Of a stretch of 64,000 bases of DNA, positions 16,772 through 26,500 are shown one piece after another. This DNA is from Arthrobacter_B sp038069765. GTDB taxonomy: Bacteria; Actinomycetota; Actinomycetes; Actinomycetales; Micrococcaceae. Below the pieces are notes generated by a model. The model searched no databases, was not told the origin of the DNA, and saw only the letters and a program-made list of their open reading frames with translations. A program made the translations under genes and the position numbers. Position 1 is the stretch's first letter; the number at the start of each line of letters is the position of its first letter. Location of the stretch: positions 571,012 to 635,011 of the forward strand of contig NZ_JBBPFS010000002.1 in assembly GCF_038069765.1 (NCBI RefSeq), written 5' to 3'.

Positions 16772-17979
16772 TCTACCTGGACTCCGCCGCCACCGCCCCT
16801 CCGCGGCGAGAAGTGCTGGAAGCCATGTGGCCCCTCCTGACCGGCGGGTTCGGCAATCCGTCCAGCCGCCACTCGGTTGGGGAGGCCGCGGCTCGGGCGC
16901 TGGAGTCGGCCCGGGAGGCGGCGGCGTCGGTGCTGGGGTGCCGGCCGGCGGAGATCATCTTCACCTCCGGGGGAACCGAAGCGGACAACCTGGCGGTGAA
17001 GGGCCTGGCCCTGGCCGGGCTCGACCGCCTGTCCGGGGCCGCCGGAAACGGCCGCGCGCCGCACGTCGTCTCCACCGCCGTCGAACATCCCGCGGTGCTG
17101 GAATCGCTGGAGTATCTGCGGCGCAGGCACGGCTTCACCGTGACCCTGCTGCCTGTGGATGCCGCCGGACGGGTGGATCCGGCGGAGGCTGCCGCCGCCC
17201 TGACCCCTGCCACGGTGCTGTGTTCCGTGATGTACGCGAACAATGAAGTGGGCACTGTCCAGCCCATCCGGGAGATCGCCGCGCACTGCCGTGCAGCCGC
17301 GGTGCCGTTCCACACCGACGCCGTCCAGGCAGGCGGATGGCTGGACCTGGACGTCACCGGCCTGGGCGTGGACGCGCTGAGCCTGTCCGGCCACAAGCTC
17401 GGTGCGCCCAAGGGCACCGGGCTGCTGTACCTTCGCGGAGCGACGGCCCTTGAACCGCTTCTGCACGGCGGAGGCCAGGAACGCGGCCGGCGATCCGGCA
17501 CGGAGAACGTGGCGGCAGCGGTGGGAATGGCAACAGCGCTGGTCTTGGCGGCAGCGGAACGGGAGGGCGGCGCCGGCCGTGCGGCAGCGCTGCGGGACCG
17601 CCTGATCGACGCCGTGCTGCACCGGGTCCGCGGTGCCCGCCTCACCGGGCACCGCACTGAGCGGCTGCCCGGCCATGCATCCTTCTGTTTTCCGGGGACT
17701 TCGGGCGAAGCGGTGCTGCTGGAACTGGAACGGGCCGGGGTGCTGTGCTCCAGCGGCTCCGCCTGCGCCGCCGGTTCCGATGAACCCTCCGCTGTGCTGA
17801 CCGCCATGGGACTGGACCGGGAAACCGCCCAGACCGCCGTGCGGTTTACCTTTACCGCAGCCCTCGGCGAGCGCGAGATTGATCAGGCGGCAGAGGCGGT
17901 GGCCGGTGCCGTTGCCGCAGTGGGACGCCTCGGCGGGTCTCACGCCGCCGGTGTGGCCCCCGTTACACTCGGGGCATGA
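16768..17979 (+). CDS. Cysteine desulfurase (NifS/IscS-like, probable NadA cluster partner)
   Basis: A 403-residue PLP enzyme. The PLP lysine is Lys210 in SLSGHKLGAPKG, and the His/Asp of the cofactor pocket are in EHPAV and FHTDAVQ. The active-site loop LCSSGSACAAGS places the catalytic cysteine at Cys333. It releases sulfur from cysteine for Fe-S assembly. Its coupling to nadC by a GTGA overlap suggests a dedicated role in building the oxygen-sensitive 4Fe-4S cluster of NadA, as known for NifS-like genes beside nad operons. Its stop overlaps the M20 peptidase ATG. Confidence 0.93.
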   Translation: MIYLDSAATAPPRREVLEAMWPLLTGGFGNPSSRHSVGEAAARALESAREAAASVLGCRPAEIIFTSGGTEADNLAVKGLALAGLDRLSGAAGNGRAPHVVSTAVEHPAVLESLEYLRRRHGFTVTLLPVDAAGRVDPAEAAAALTPATVLCSVMYANNEVGTVQPIREIAAHCRAAAVPFHTDAVQAGGWLDLDVTGLGVDALSLSGHKLGAPKGTGLLYLRGATALEPLLHGGGQERGRRSGTENVAAAVGMATALVLAAAEREGGAGRAAALRDRLIDAVLHRVRGARLTGHRTERLPGHASFCFPGTSGEAVLLELERAGVLCSSGSACAAGSDEPSAVLTAMGLDRETAQTAVRFTFTAALGEREIDQAAEAVAGAVAAVGRLGGSHAAGVAPVTLGA

Positions 17980-19400
17980 AACCGAAGACCACCGGATCAG
18001 AGCGTGCCGGCGCGGCAGCGGAAGCCGGGGCGGCTGCCGCTCCGAAACTCTCCCGCCTCATCACGTACCGGACCGTATCTTCCCGGGAGCCGCAGGACAT
18101 CGAGATCGGTGAGTTCGACGGCTTCATCCGGGCGCTGCCCGAGTTGTTTCCCCTGGTCCACCGGCACCTCGGCCTGGAACGGGTGAACGGCTACGGGCTG
18201 CTCTACCACTGGAAAGCCGAGCCCGGCCGCGGCGATGCCCCGGGCAGTTCCGGAACCGGTGCCGGGGCCGCGGGCGCTCCGCTGGTGCTGATGGCCCACT
18301 ACGACGTCGTCCCCGTGGCCCACCCGGAGGCCTGGCAGCATCCGCCCTTCTCCGGAGAGATATCCGAGGGCATGATCCGGGGCCGCGGAACCCTGGATGA
18401 CAAGGGCTCCCTGGCAGCAATCCTGCAGGCCGTTGAACTGTTGCTGGCGGAGGACTTCACGCCCGCACGGGACGTCTACCTCTCGTTCGGGAACAACGAG
18501 GAAACATCAGGCACCACCGCGGGGGTAACTGCGGCGCTGCTGGAAGGCCGGGGCATCCGTCCGTGGATGGTCCTGGATGAAGGCGGAGCAGTGGCAACAC
18601 AGGCCTTTCCCTTCGTGGACTGCCCGGTGGCAGTGGTGGGTGTCACCGAAAAGGGCATCCTTGACGTGGAACTGTCCACGGAGGACCCCGGGGGACACGC
18701 GTCCACGCCGCACCGCCGCGGTGCCACCGCCCGCCTGGCCCGGGCGATCGTTAGGCTTGACGAGAATCCGCTGCCCGCCGCCCTGCCCGGTCCGACGGTC
18801 GAAATGTTCGGACGGCTGGCACCCGCGGCCCGCTTTCCGGCGGGCCTGGTCTTCGGGAATATGGGTTTCTTCCGGGCTCCGCTCACCAGGATCCTGGCCC
18901 GCATGGGCGGAGAGTCGGAAGCGCTGACCCGCACCACGGTGGCGGTGACGCAGCTGCAGGGCAGCAGTGCCGCGAACGTCCTGGCGTCCCGGGCCACGGC
19001 CAACGCCAATATCCGGGTCGCCGTGGGGGACACGGTGGAGGGAACCATCAAGCGCCTGAGACGGATCATCCGCGACCCGTCCGTATCCCTGCGCGTGGTT
19101 GAAGGCAATGAACCCTCTCCGGTGTCCGCAACGGACAATGACCAGTTCGCCCTGCTGGCGCAGACCATTACGGACGTCTTTCCCGATGCCGTCCCGGCGC
19201 CCTACATCATGCTGGGCGGAACCGACTCGCGGCGCTTCACGGACATCTGCAACGCCGTGTACCGGTTCGCCCCGTTCCGGATGGACCGGCAGGCACGGGC
19301 CAGCGTCCACGGCGACAACGAATGCCTCGGGGTGAAGACGTTCGGGGAAGGCATCGTCTTCTACACCCGGCTGCTGCGCAGCCTCGGGGCGGGGCAGTGA
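17976..19400 (+). CDS. M20-family metallopeptidase / amidohydrolase
   Basis: A 474-residue cytoplasmic M20 enzyme. Metal and catalytic motifs: AHYDVVPV (His and Asp), GRGTLDDKG (bridging Asp), NNEETSG (catalytic Glu and metal Glu), VLDEGGAV and GGTDSRRF. The dimerisation domain lies between about 210 and 340. It resembles the carboxypeptidase S / PM20D1 branch, which acts on dipeptides or N-acyl amino acids. It is fused to the NAD operon by a 4-base overlap at both ends, so it is co-translated with the desulfurase and an MFS transporter. Its link with NAD metabolism is unknown. Confidence 0.88.
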   Translation: MKPKTTGSERAGAAAEAGAAAAPKLSRLITYRTVSSREPQDIEIGEFDGFIRALPELFPLVHRHLGLERVNGYGLLYHWKAEPGRGDAPGSSGTGAGAAGAPLVLMAHYDVVPVAHPEAWQHPPFSGEISEGMIRGRGTLDDKGSLAAILQAVELLLAEDFTPARDVYLSFGNNEETSGTTAGVTAALLEGRGIRPWMVLDEGGAVATQAFPFVDCPVAVVGVTEKGILDVELSTEDPGGHASTPHRRGATARLARAIVRLDENPLPAALPGPTVEMFGRLAPAARFPAGLVFGNMGFFRAPLTRILARMGGESEALTRTTVAVTQLQGSSAANVLASRATANANIRVAVGDTVEGTIKRLRRIIRDPSVSLRVVEGNEPSPVSATDNDQFALLAQTITDVFPDAVPAPYIMLGGTDSRRFTDICNAVYRFAPFRMDRQARASVHGDNECLGVKTFGEGIVFYTRLLRSLGAGQ

Positions 19401-20893
19401 CTGCCGCCGCCGACGTCGGCCGCCGCGGCCTCCGCTCGCTGGGGCCGGTGGTGTTTTTCCTGGCCCTGGTCGAGATCACCAGCGGCATCCTGCAGGGGTA
19501 CTACACCCCCATCCTCACGGACATCGCCCGCAACCTGGACATCGCCGACGGCGACGTGAACTGGTTCGAAGCCGCCCAGCTGATGCTCAGCGCGCTCGCA
19601 GTCCCGGTCCTGGCGAAACTCGGCGACATTTACGGGCACAAGCGAATCCTGCTGGTCTCCACCGTGCTGACCGCGGCTGCTTCCTGGGGCGTGGCCTTCG
19701 CCCCGGACTTCTGGACGTTTCTCGCGGCCTGGTCGCTGCAGGGCTTCTACGTTGTCTGGCTTCCGCTGGAAATTGCGCTGATCTTCAGCCGCTCCGCCGC
19801 ACTCCCGGGACGGGCCGCGCTGACCCGCAAGGCGGCGGGCCTGCTGGTGGGAGCCCTGCAGTTCGGCGTGATCGCGGGCGCACTGGCCGCCGGCGTGCTG
19901 GTGGAGCTCTTCGCCGGCAGGCTGGAGCTCACCCTGATGGTCCCCGCGGCGGCAGTGACACTGTGCATCGCCGCCGTCCACTTCGGCGTGCCCGAGACCC
20001 GGGCGCAGGAGCGCGCCGGCGGCGTCCTGGACACCGGGGGATTCCTGCTGCTCGCCGTCGGACTGCTGCTGCTGACCTCTGGACTGAGCTTCCTGCGGAT
20101 CAACGGCCCCGGCACCTGGTGGGTCTGGGCGGTCCTGCTGGCGGGGGCGGCTGCCTTTGTGCCGTTTGTGCGCTGGGAACTGGGCCGGCCGGACCCGCTG
20201 GTGGACTTCCGGATGCTGCAGGAGAAGACCATGTGGCCCGTCCAGCTCACCGCCGGCCTGTTCGGGATTTCCGTCCTGGGCGCCCAAGCCCCCATGTCCA
20301 CGTTTGCGCGCACCGACAGCCAGGTGCACGGCTACGGGCTGGGGCTCGACGCCGGAAGCGTCTCCGTGATTATCGGGTCCTATGTCCTGTCGGTGCTCAT
20401 CGGAGCGCTGCTCTTCCCCGTCGTTTCGCGGTTCACAACGCCGCGGCTTACCCTCAGCGGGGCGGCGGCACTGGTGGGAACCGGGTATCTGCTTTTCCTG
20501 CCCTTCCACGACTCGCTGGCGCAGACCCTGACCAACATGGTCGTTGCCGGCCTGGGATCGGGAGCCCTCGTCGCCGCGCTGCCCTCCGCCGCGGCAGCCG
20601 CGGCGCCGCTCAACCGCACCGGGATGGCGACCGGACTGACAAACACCACCAAAACCATCGGCGGGTCCTTTGCCTCGGCGGTGTTCGGGATAGCGCTGAT
20701 GAGCGCGGCAACTGATGCCCTTGCCGGCGGTGCGGGGCTGCAGACGGCGGCTCCGCTCTCGGGCTACCTCACGGTGTGGGCCGTGTGCTCGGCAACAGGC
20801 TTCCTGGCCGCGGGCCTGCTGCTGCTGGTGCCGCGGCTGGCCTTTGCCGACGTTCCCCTGCCGGCCGCCGGCACCGGCACGACCGGTCCCTGA
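19397..20893 (+). CDS. MFS transporter, DHA2-like
   Basis: A 498-residue transporter with about 14 hydrophobic segments, in the style of the DHA2 (14-helix) branch. LGDIYGHKRILL is the motif A loop. The GTG at 19397 is chosen because it overlaps the peptidase stop (GTGA at 19397-19400); an in-frame ATG upstream at 19322 lies inside the peptidase gene. Placed last in the NAD-peptidase operon, it may export or import the peptidase substrate or product. Its stop is one base from the stop of the convergent SDR gene, with no terminator between. Confidence 0.85.
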   Translation: MTAAADVGRRGLRSLGPVVFFLALVEITSGILQGYYTPILTDIARNLDIADGDVNWFEAAQLMLSALAVPVLAKLGDIYGHKRILLVSTVLTAAASWGVAFAPDFWTFLAAWSLQGFYVVWLPLEIALIFSRSAALPGRAALTRKAAGLLVGALQFGVIAGALAAGVLVELFAGRLELTLMVPAAAVTLCIAAVHFGVPETRAQERAGGVLDTGGFLLLAVGLLLLTSGLSFLRINGPGTWWVWAVLLAGAAAFVPFVRWELGRPDPLVDFRMLQEKTMWPVQLTAGLFGISVLGAQAPMSTFARTDSQVHGYGLGLDAGSVSVIIGSYVLSVLIGALLFPVVSRFTTPRLTLSGAAALVGTGYLLFLPFHDSLAQTLTNMVVAGLGSGALVAALPSAAAAAAPLNRTGMATGLTNTTKTIGGSFASAVFGIALMSAATDALAGGAGLQTAAPLSGYLTVWAVCSATGFLAAGLLLLVPRLAFADVPLPAAGTGTTGP

Positions 20894-20894
20894 G

Positions 20895-21806
20895 CTAGTC
20901 CAGGCCTTCGAAGACCCCGCCGGTGAGCTTGGTGCTGACGTCCCAGAGCCGCCGGGCTGCCAGGGCATCGCGGGCCTGCGGGGCCGGCGTCACCGGGGCG
21001 GGTTTGCCGCGCAGCTGGCCGGGACCGTCCGGCCCGTAAAAGTCTCCGCCCCGCACGCCGGGAGCAGTCGCGGCATAGAGGGTGGGGAGCGCCCCGCGGG
21101 CCCCGCTTTGGCCAAGCAGGCGGAAGAAGCCGCCGAGGAGATCCAGGGTGGCGGGGTGGTGCATGCCGGCGGTGAGGTTGGTGCTGGCGAATCCGGGGTG
21201 GGCTGCGGCGGCCACCAGGTTTTCGCCGCGGGCCTGGAGCCGGCGGTTCAGCTCGAAGGTGAACAGCAGGTTGGCCAGCTTGCTCTGGTTGTACCGCGCC
21301 CACGGCCGGTAGCTGTGTTCAGCGGCCAGATCGTCGAAATCCATCCTTCCGCCGCGGTGCGCCAGGCTGGAGACGGTGACGACGCGCGGAGCAGGGGCGG
21401 CGCGCAGCATCGGCAGCAGCAGCCCGGTCAGGGCGAAGTGCCCCAGATGGTTTACCCCGAACTGGAGCTCGAAGCCGTCGGCGGTGGTGCGGTGCGGGGT
21501 TGCCATGACGCCGGCGTTGTTGATGAGCAGGTCCACGGGCCGCTCCTGCGCCGCGGCAAAGGCGCGGACGGACTCCAGCGAGCCCAGGTCCAGCTGCCGC
21601 ACCCGCACGTCGTCGTTCCCTGTTTCGGCTCGGATGCGCTGCATTGCCGCTTCGCCGCGCTTGGCGTCCCGGCAGGCCAGCTCCACGCGTGCGCCCTTCG
21701 CCGCAAGAACGAGGGCGGTCTGCAGCCCCAGACCGCTGTTGGAGCCGGTGACGACGGCGGTTTTGCCGCTTTGGTCGGGAACGTCGCCGGCGCTGTAGGT
21801 TCTCAC
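20895..21806 (-). CDS. Short-chain dehydrogenase/reductase
   Basis: A 303-residue SDR similar to the retinol/WW-domain-oxidoreductase-like group. The NAD(P) motif TGSNSGLG is at 20-27, NNAG at 96-99, the catalytic Ser146 in VSS, and YNQSK with Tyr172 and Lys176. The Asn before Ser-Lys is usual in this subgroup. It follows the MarR gene by 9 bases. Its GTG start lies 6 bases after a TAGCAT -10-like hexamer (21818-21813), so it may have its own leaderless promoter in addition to read-through from marR. The substrate is unknown. Confidence 0.88.
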   Translation of the reverse strand: MRTYSAGDVPDQSGKTAVVTGSNSGLGLQTALVLAAKGARVELACRDAKRGEAAMQRIRAETGNDDVRVRQLDLGSLESVRAFAAAQERPVDLLINNAGVMATPHRTTADGFELQFGVNHLGHFALTGLLLPMLRAAPAPRVVTVSSLAHRGGRMDFDDLAAEHSYRPWARYNQSKLANLLFTFELNRRLQARGENLVAAAAHPGFASTNLTAGMHHPATLDLLGGFFRLLGQSGARGALPTLYAATAPGVRGGDFYGPDGPGQLRGKPAPVTPAPQARDALAARRLWDVSTKLTGGVFEGLD

Positions 21807-21812
21807 GGCCGC

Positions 21813-21818
21813 ATGCTA
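21813..21818 (-). promoter_or_regulatory. Candidate -10 (TAGCAT) for a leaderless SDR transcript
   Basis: TAGCAT on the minus strand ends 6 bases before the GTG at 21806 and overlaps the marR stop codon. No ribosome site is present at the GTG. Confidence 0.4.
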
Positions 21819-22283
21819 GTCCGCGCTGGCGGCCAGGCTCGCCAGTACCTTGTCGGTGAGGGACTTCAGCTGCAGGAGCTCCTCGCTGCTGAGCGCCGGG
21901 GAGAGCAGCTCGTGAATGCCCTGGACATGCGCGCGGCCCAGCCGGCGCTGCAGGTCCCGGCCTGCGTCGGTCAGCGCCAGCTCGACGCCGCGCTGGTCAT
22001 TCTCGGCCGGACGGCGCTGGAGGAGCCCCTTGGCTTCCATCCGCTCCACCATGCGGCTGAGGCTGGGCTGGCTGATCAGCAGGTGCTCATTCAGTTCATT
22101 CAGCCGGGTCCAGCCGGTCGGGCAGCGGGTGAGGTTGAACAGCACGTCATACTCGCGCATGGTCAGTTCCTTGAAGGCAGGATCCTTCTGGAGCCTCCGC
22201 ATGACACCCACCTGGGTCCGGAAGAGGGACTCCCAGGTTTCGGCTGCCTGTCGAACGGGGACGCTGCTGGTATCCAGGGACAT
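21816..22283 (-). CDS. MarR-family transcriptional regulator
   Basis: A 155-residue winged-helix regulator. The core is LTMREYDVLFNLTRCPTGWTRLNELNEHLLISQPSLSRMVERMEAKGLLQRRPAENDQRGVELALTDAG in family terms, with the recognition helix around SQPSLSRMVERM and the wing at DQRGVEL. It lies between an LLM oxidoreductase and an SDR on the same strand and may control both. The ATG is 6 bases after TAGGCT, without a Shine-Dalgarno sequence, which suggests a leaderless mRNA. A palindrome upstream of the LLM gene is a likely binding site. Confidence 0.9.
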   Translation of the reverse strand: MSLDTSSVPVRQAAETWESLFRTQVGVMRRLQKDPAFKELTMREYDVLFNLTRCPTGWTRLNELNEHLLISQPSLSRMVERMEAKGLLQRRPAENDQRGVELALTDAGRDLQRRLGRAHVQGIHELLSPALSSEELLQLKSLTDKVLASLAASAD

Positions 22284-22289
22284 GTCTCT

Positions 22290-22295
22290 AGCCTA
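22290..22295 (-). promoter_or_regulatory. Candidate -10 (TAGGCT) for a leaderless marR transcript
   Basis: TAGGCT on the minus strand ends 6 bases before the marR ATG at 22283 and overlaps the LLM gene stop codon. No ribosome site precedes the ATG. Confidence 0.45.
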
Positions 22296-23402
22296 CTGAA
22301 GAGAAGAGGCAGCGGATGTACGTGACGCCGCACTAAGGGCGGCTACCCGTGCGGCATGCGTGGGGCCGTCGGGGACATCGGCCGGGCGGCGGGCGTCAAA
22401 TTCACGGCGCAGTTCCGGCAGGACGTACTCCCCAAAGAGGTCCAGCTGCTCAAGCACCGTTTTCAGCGGCAGTCCGGCATGGTCAATAAGGAAGAGCTGG
22501 CGCTGGTAGTCGCCGAAGTACTCCTGGAAGGACAGGGTCTTCTCGATGACCTCCTGCGGACTGCCCACGGTGAGCGGAGTCTGCGCGGTGAAATCCTCCA
22601 TCGAGGGGCCGTGGCCGTACACCGGCGCGTTGTCGAAGTAGGGGCGGAATTCGTTCACCGCGTCCTGCGAGTTCTTCCGCATGAAGAACTGGCCGCCCAG
22701 GCCCACCACCGCCTGGTCCGCGCGGCCGTGGCCGTAGTGCTCGTAGCGTTCGCGGTACAGGCTGATGAGCTGCATGTAGTGCTCCTTCGGCCAGAAAATG
22801 TTGTTGGCAAAGAAGCCGTCCCCGAAGTAGGCGGCAATCTCCGCGACCTGCGGCGTGCGGATGGAGCCGTGCCAGACGAAGGGTGCGACGCCGTCGAGCG
22901 GCCGCGGCGTGGACGTGAAGTTGCGCAGCGGGGTGCGGAACTTCCCCTCCCAGTTCACCGTGTCCTTGTCCCAGAGCTGGCGGAGCAGGTTGTAGTTTTC
23001 CACGGTCAGCTCCACCGAGTCCTGCATGTTCTTGCCGAACCAGGGGTAGACGGGAGCGGTGTTGCCCCGGCCCAGGACCAGGTCCACCCTGCCGTCGGAG
23101 AGGTGCTGCAGCATGGCAAAGTCCTCGGCGATCTTCACCGGGTCATTGGTGGTGATCAGCGTGGTGGCGGTCGAGAGGATGATCCGCTCGGTCTGGGCGG
23201 CAATGTAGCCCAGCAGTGTGGTGGGGGAGCTGGCGTAGAACGGCGGGTTGTGGTGCTCGCCGGTGGCGTAGACATCCATGCCGATCTCTTCGACCTTCTT
23301 GGCGATGGCAACGGCCGACTTGATGCGTTCACCTTCAGTGGGCGTCCGCCCGGTGACGGGGTCGCGGGTGATGTCGCTGACGCTGAATACGCCGATCTGC
23401 AT
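22293..23402 (-). CDS. LLM-class flavin-dependent oxidoreductase (luciferase-like)
   Basis: A 369-residue bacterial-luciferase-like monooxygenase, beginning MQIGVFSVSDITRDPVTGR. It shows the family's substrate and flavin features YATGEHHNPPF, ERIILSTATTLITTNDPVKIAEDFAMLQHLSDGRVDLVLGRG and GSPQEVIEKTL. The ATG at 23402 is preceded by GGAGGACACC, an ideal ribosome site; an upstream in-frame start at 23435 lacks one. It probably uses reduced FMN and oxygen on an unknown substrate. The promoter region holds a TATACT -10 overlapped by a 20-base palindrome, which suggests repression by the adjacent MarR protein. Confidence 0.9.
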   Translation of the reverse strand: MQIGVFSVSDITRDPVTGRTPTEGERIKSAVAIAKKVEEIGMDVYATGEHHNPPFYASSPTTLLGYIAAQTERIILSTATTLITTNDPVKIAEDFAMLQHLSDGRVDLVLGRGNTAPVYPWFGKNMQDSVELTVENYNLLRQLWDKDTVNWEGKFRTPLRNFTSTPRPLDGVAPFVWHGSIRTPQVAEIAAYFGDGFFANNIFWPKEHYMQLISLYRERYEHYGHGRADQAVVGLGGQFFMRKNSQDAVNEFRPYFDNAPVYGHGPSMEDFTAQTPLTVGSPQEVIEKTLSFQEYFGDYQRQLFLIDHAGLPLKTVLEQLDLFGEYVLPELRREFDARRPADVPDGPTHAARVAALSAASRTSAASSLQ

Positions 23403-23449
23403 GGTGTCCTCCAATGGTTGGCCGGCGGATGACAAATCTGCCTGCCCTA

Positions 23450-23470
23450 AGTATATGCATTTGCATGTAC
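23450..23470 (-). promoter_or_regulatory. Promoter -10 and overlapping palindromic operator of the LLM gene
   Basis: On the minus strand TATACT (23455-23450) is a near-consensus -10. A 20-base near-perfect palindrome, GTATATGCATTTGCATGTAC (23451-23470), overlaps it. The symmetry (ATGCA ... TGCAT) is typical of MarR-type dimer sites, and a marR gene is in the same cassette. Confidence 0.65.
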
Positions 23471-23526
23471 TACCCGTAACTCCGGCGGCCGGACAATCAT
23501 TCCCGGCACCTCGTTCTGCGCCCGGC

Positions 23527-26500
23527 CTAGGCCTGGACCGGACCGGACTCGGCGGGTGTCCGGTCGGTGGAGTGGCGGTGCCGGTTTGCCCGCTTCTCCC
23601 GCGAGCCCTCCACCAGCCGGTACAGCACCGGCACCAGGATCAGGGTCAGCACGGTGGAGGAGACCAGGCCGCCGATCACCACAATCGCCAGCGGCCGGGA
23701 GATGAAACCGCCTTCGCCGGTAACGCCCAGTGCCATCGGAGTAAGCGCAAACACCGTCGCGAGCGCGGTCATCAGGATGGGCCCCAGGCGCTGCCGTGCC
23801 CCGCGCATGATGGCGTCGGACACGTTCATCCCCGGCCGGCCCTCGTGCGGGCGCCGGTACTGGTTGATCAGGTCCACCAGCACGATGGCGTTGGTGACCA
23901 CAATCCCGACCAGCATCAGCATGCCCACCAGGGAGGGCAGGCCCAGCGGCACCCCGGTGACCAGCAGGAGCAGGATTGCTCCGGTGGCGGCAAACGGAAC
24001 GGACACGAGCAGGATCAGCGGCTGGATCAGCGACTTGAACGTGGCCACCATGATGACGTACACAATGGCAATCGCTGCCAGCAGGGCCAGTCCCAGCTGC
24101 GTGAAGGACTCGTTCTGCTGGGTGGCGGCACCGGAGAGGGTGGCGGTGACGCTGGCCGGCAGCTCTATGTCCTCCAGCTGGGCCTGCACCTCGGTGATCG
24201 CCGCCCCCAGGTTGTCGCCCGCAGGGGCCACGGAGACGACCGCGGTGCGCTCGCCGCCGGAGGAGGAAATCGACGTCGGCACATCCACTTCCTCCACCGT
24301 GGCCAGGGAGCTCAGCGGCACGCTGCCCGAGCCGGCCGGCACCGGCACTGCACTGAGCTGCTCAACGCTCGTAATCGGGGTGCCCTCGCCGATAAGCACC
24401 GGGAAGTCATCGGTGCCGATCCGGACGGTTCCGCCCGGGAGCGGGCTGAGCGTGGAGGCCACAAGCCCTGCAATCTGCTGTTCGTTCAGCCCGGCCTCAA
24501 CGGCCTTGGCCCGGTCAATCGAAATCTGCACCACGGGGGAGGACGAGGAAAGGTTGCTCGTGACCTCGCCCGCGGACGGCAGCTTGGACATGGCCTCCAC
24601 CAGCTGGTCGGAGGCCGGCTGCAGCTCATTCGGGTCTCCGGCGGAGAGGCTGATGTCCACCGTGTTGGAGGTGCCGAAGCCGCCGCCGGTGGTTCCCAGC
24701 GTGACGTTCCCGGCGTCGTCGTCCAGGTTCTCCAGTTCATTGCTGACGGTTTCCCGCAGTGCCACCTGATCCACGCCCGGTTCGGTGATCACGGTGAAGG
24801 AGGCCACCGCGGACCCGCCGGCGGTGAAGGCGGCAAAGCCGGAGTTCGACGTACCCATGGTGACCTGGACGTCCCTGACGCCCTCGGTGCCGCTGAGCAC
24901 CTCCTCCACCTCTTCGGCAGCAGCCGAGGTGGTTTCCAGCGAGGTGCCCGGCGGCATTTCCTGCCGCACGCTGAACGTGTTCTGCCCGGTGTCCCCGAGC
25001 AGATTGGTCTGCAGCAGCGGGGTCATGGCCGCGGTGCCGACCAGCACGACAAGGCCGGCGGCCAGGGTGTAGGCGGGGTGGCGCTGTGTGCCGCGCAGGA
25101 TCGGCAGGTACCCGCGCTGCAGGAGGGTCCGGGACTCCTTGGCTTCCACTTCGGCGCGGTAGGCGGCAGGATCGGCGACCGGCCGGGAGGACTTCAGGAA
25201 CCAGTACGCCAGCACCGGAACAATGGTCAGGGATACCAGCAGGGAGGCCAGCAGCGCCAGCGACGTGGTGATGGCGAACGGGCGGAACAGTTCACCGGAC
25301 AGGCCGCCCACGAAGGCGATCGGCGCAAAAACGGCCACGGTGGTCAGGGTGGAGGCGGTGATGGCGCCGGCCACTTCACGGACGGCGGTCAGGATGGCGG
25401 TGCGCTTGTCCGTGCCGTATCCCAGGTGCCGCTTGATGTTTTCAATGACCACAATGGAGTCATCCACCACCCGGCCGATCGCGATGGTCAGGGCGCCCAG
25501 GGTCAGGATGTTCAGCGAGTACCCGAAGGCCAGCAGCCCAATGAACGTCACCAGCAGGGACAGCGGGATGGAGACGGCGGTGACCAGGGTGGAGCGCACC
25601 GACAGCAGGAAGACCAGGATCACCAGGACTGCAAACCCCAGGCCCAGGATGCCTTCGGTGGTGAGGTTGGAAATGGACTCCTCGATGAAGGGCGCCTGGT
25701 CGAAGACCACAGTGAACTTTGCCCCGTTGCCCAGCTCGTCCTGCAGCGACGGCAGCAGATCCAGCACCTCGTGCGAGATGCCCACCGTATCCCCGGCCGG
25801 TGTCTTGGTGATGGAGACGGCAAGCGTCGGCTCCCCGTTGGTGCGCGTGATCGAGGTGTTTTCATCTTCGGTGATGTCCACGGAGGCGACGTCGCCGATG
25901 GTCACGGGGGCGCCGTCGTCGTCGCTGCCGGAATCCCGGGTGGATTCAAGCGGCAGCGCGGAGATTTTCTCCAGGCTGTCCAGCGGGCTGCCGACCTGGA
26001 TGGGCAGTGACCGGGTGTCTTCGGCAACGGTGCCGGCCGGCACCAGGGCCCCGCTGTTTTCCAGCGCCTCCGAGATGGCCGACGGCGAGACGCCCAGGGC
26101 GGCCAGCGCCGCCTGGTCGGGAAGGATGGCGATGCTGCGGGTGGACCCGCCGGTGACTTCGGCGGTCCGGACGCCTTCGATCTTCTGCAGCCGCGGTACG
26201 GTCAGCCGCTGCAGGTCTGCGTTGAGCTCGGCCAGCGGCTGGTCCGAGGAGACGGCCAGGTACACGATGGGGAAGTCGCTGATGCTGCCGGCCAGGGACT
26301 GCGGGTTGGTGTCCTCGGGCAGCAGCTGCCGGGCGTTGGAGATGGCCCGGTCCACCTGGCCGCGGGCGCGGTCCAGATCGGTGCCGTAGGCAAAGGTCAG
26401 ATTGATGGTGGAGATTGAGGACCGCGAGGTGGCGGAGGAGGATTCAAGGCCCTCGACGGCGGTGAGGGCGCCTTCCAGCGGTTCGCTGACCTGCTTGTCC

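Noticed and set aside
15244..17943. 899-residue minus-strand frame over nadB, nadC and the desulfurase
   Set aside because: Three well-defined enzymes with catalytic motifs are encoded on the other strand; this is a GC-driven open frame.
20715..22325. 536-residue plus-strand frame
   Set aside because: Runs antisense through the SDR and MarR genes, both of which have clear family motifs.
23278..26010. 910-residue plus-strand frame rich in Gly, His and Gln
   Set aside because: Antisense to the RND exporter; the composition is that of reverse-complemented membrane codons.
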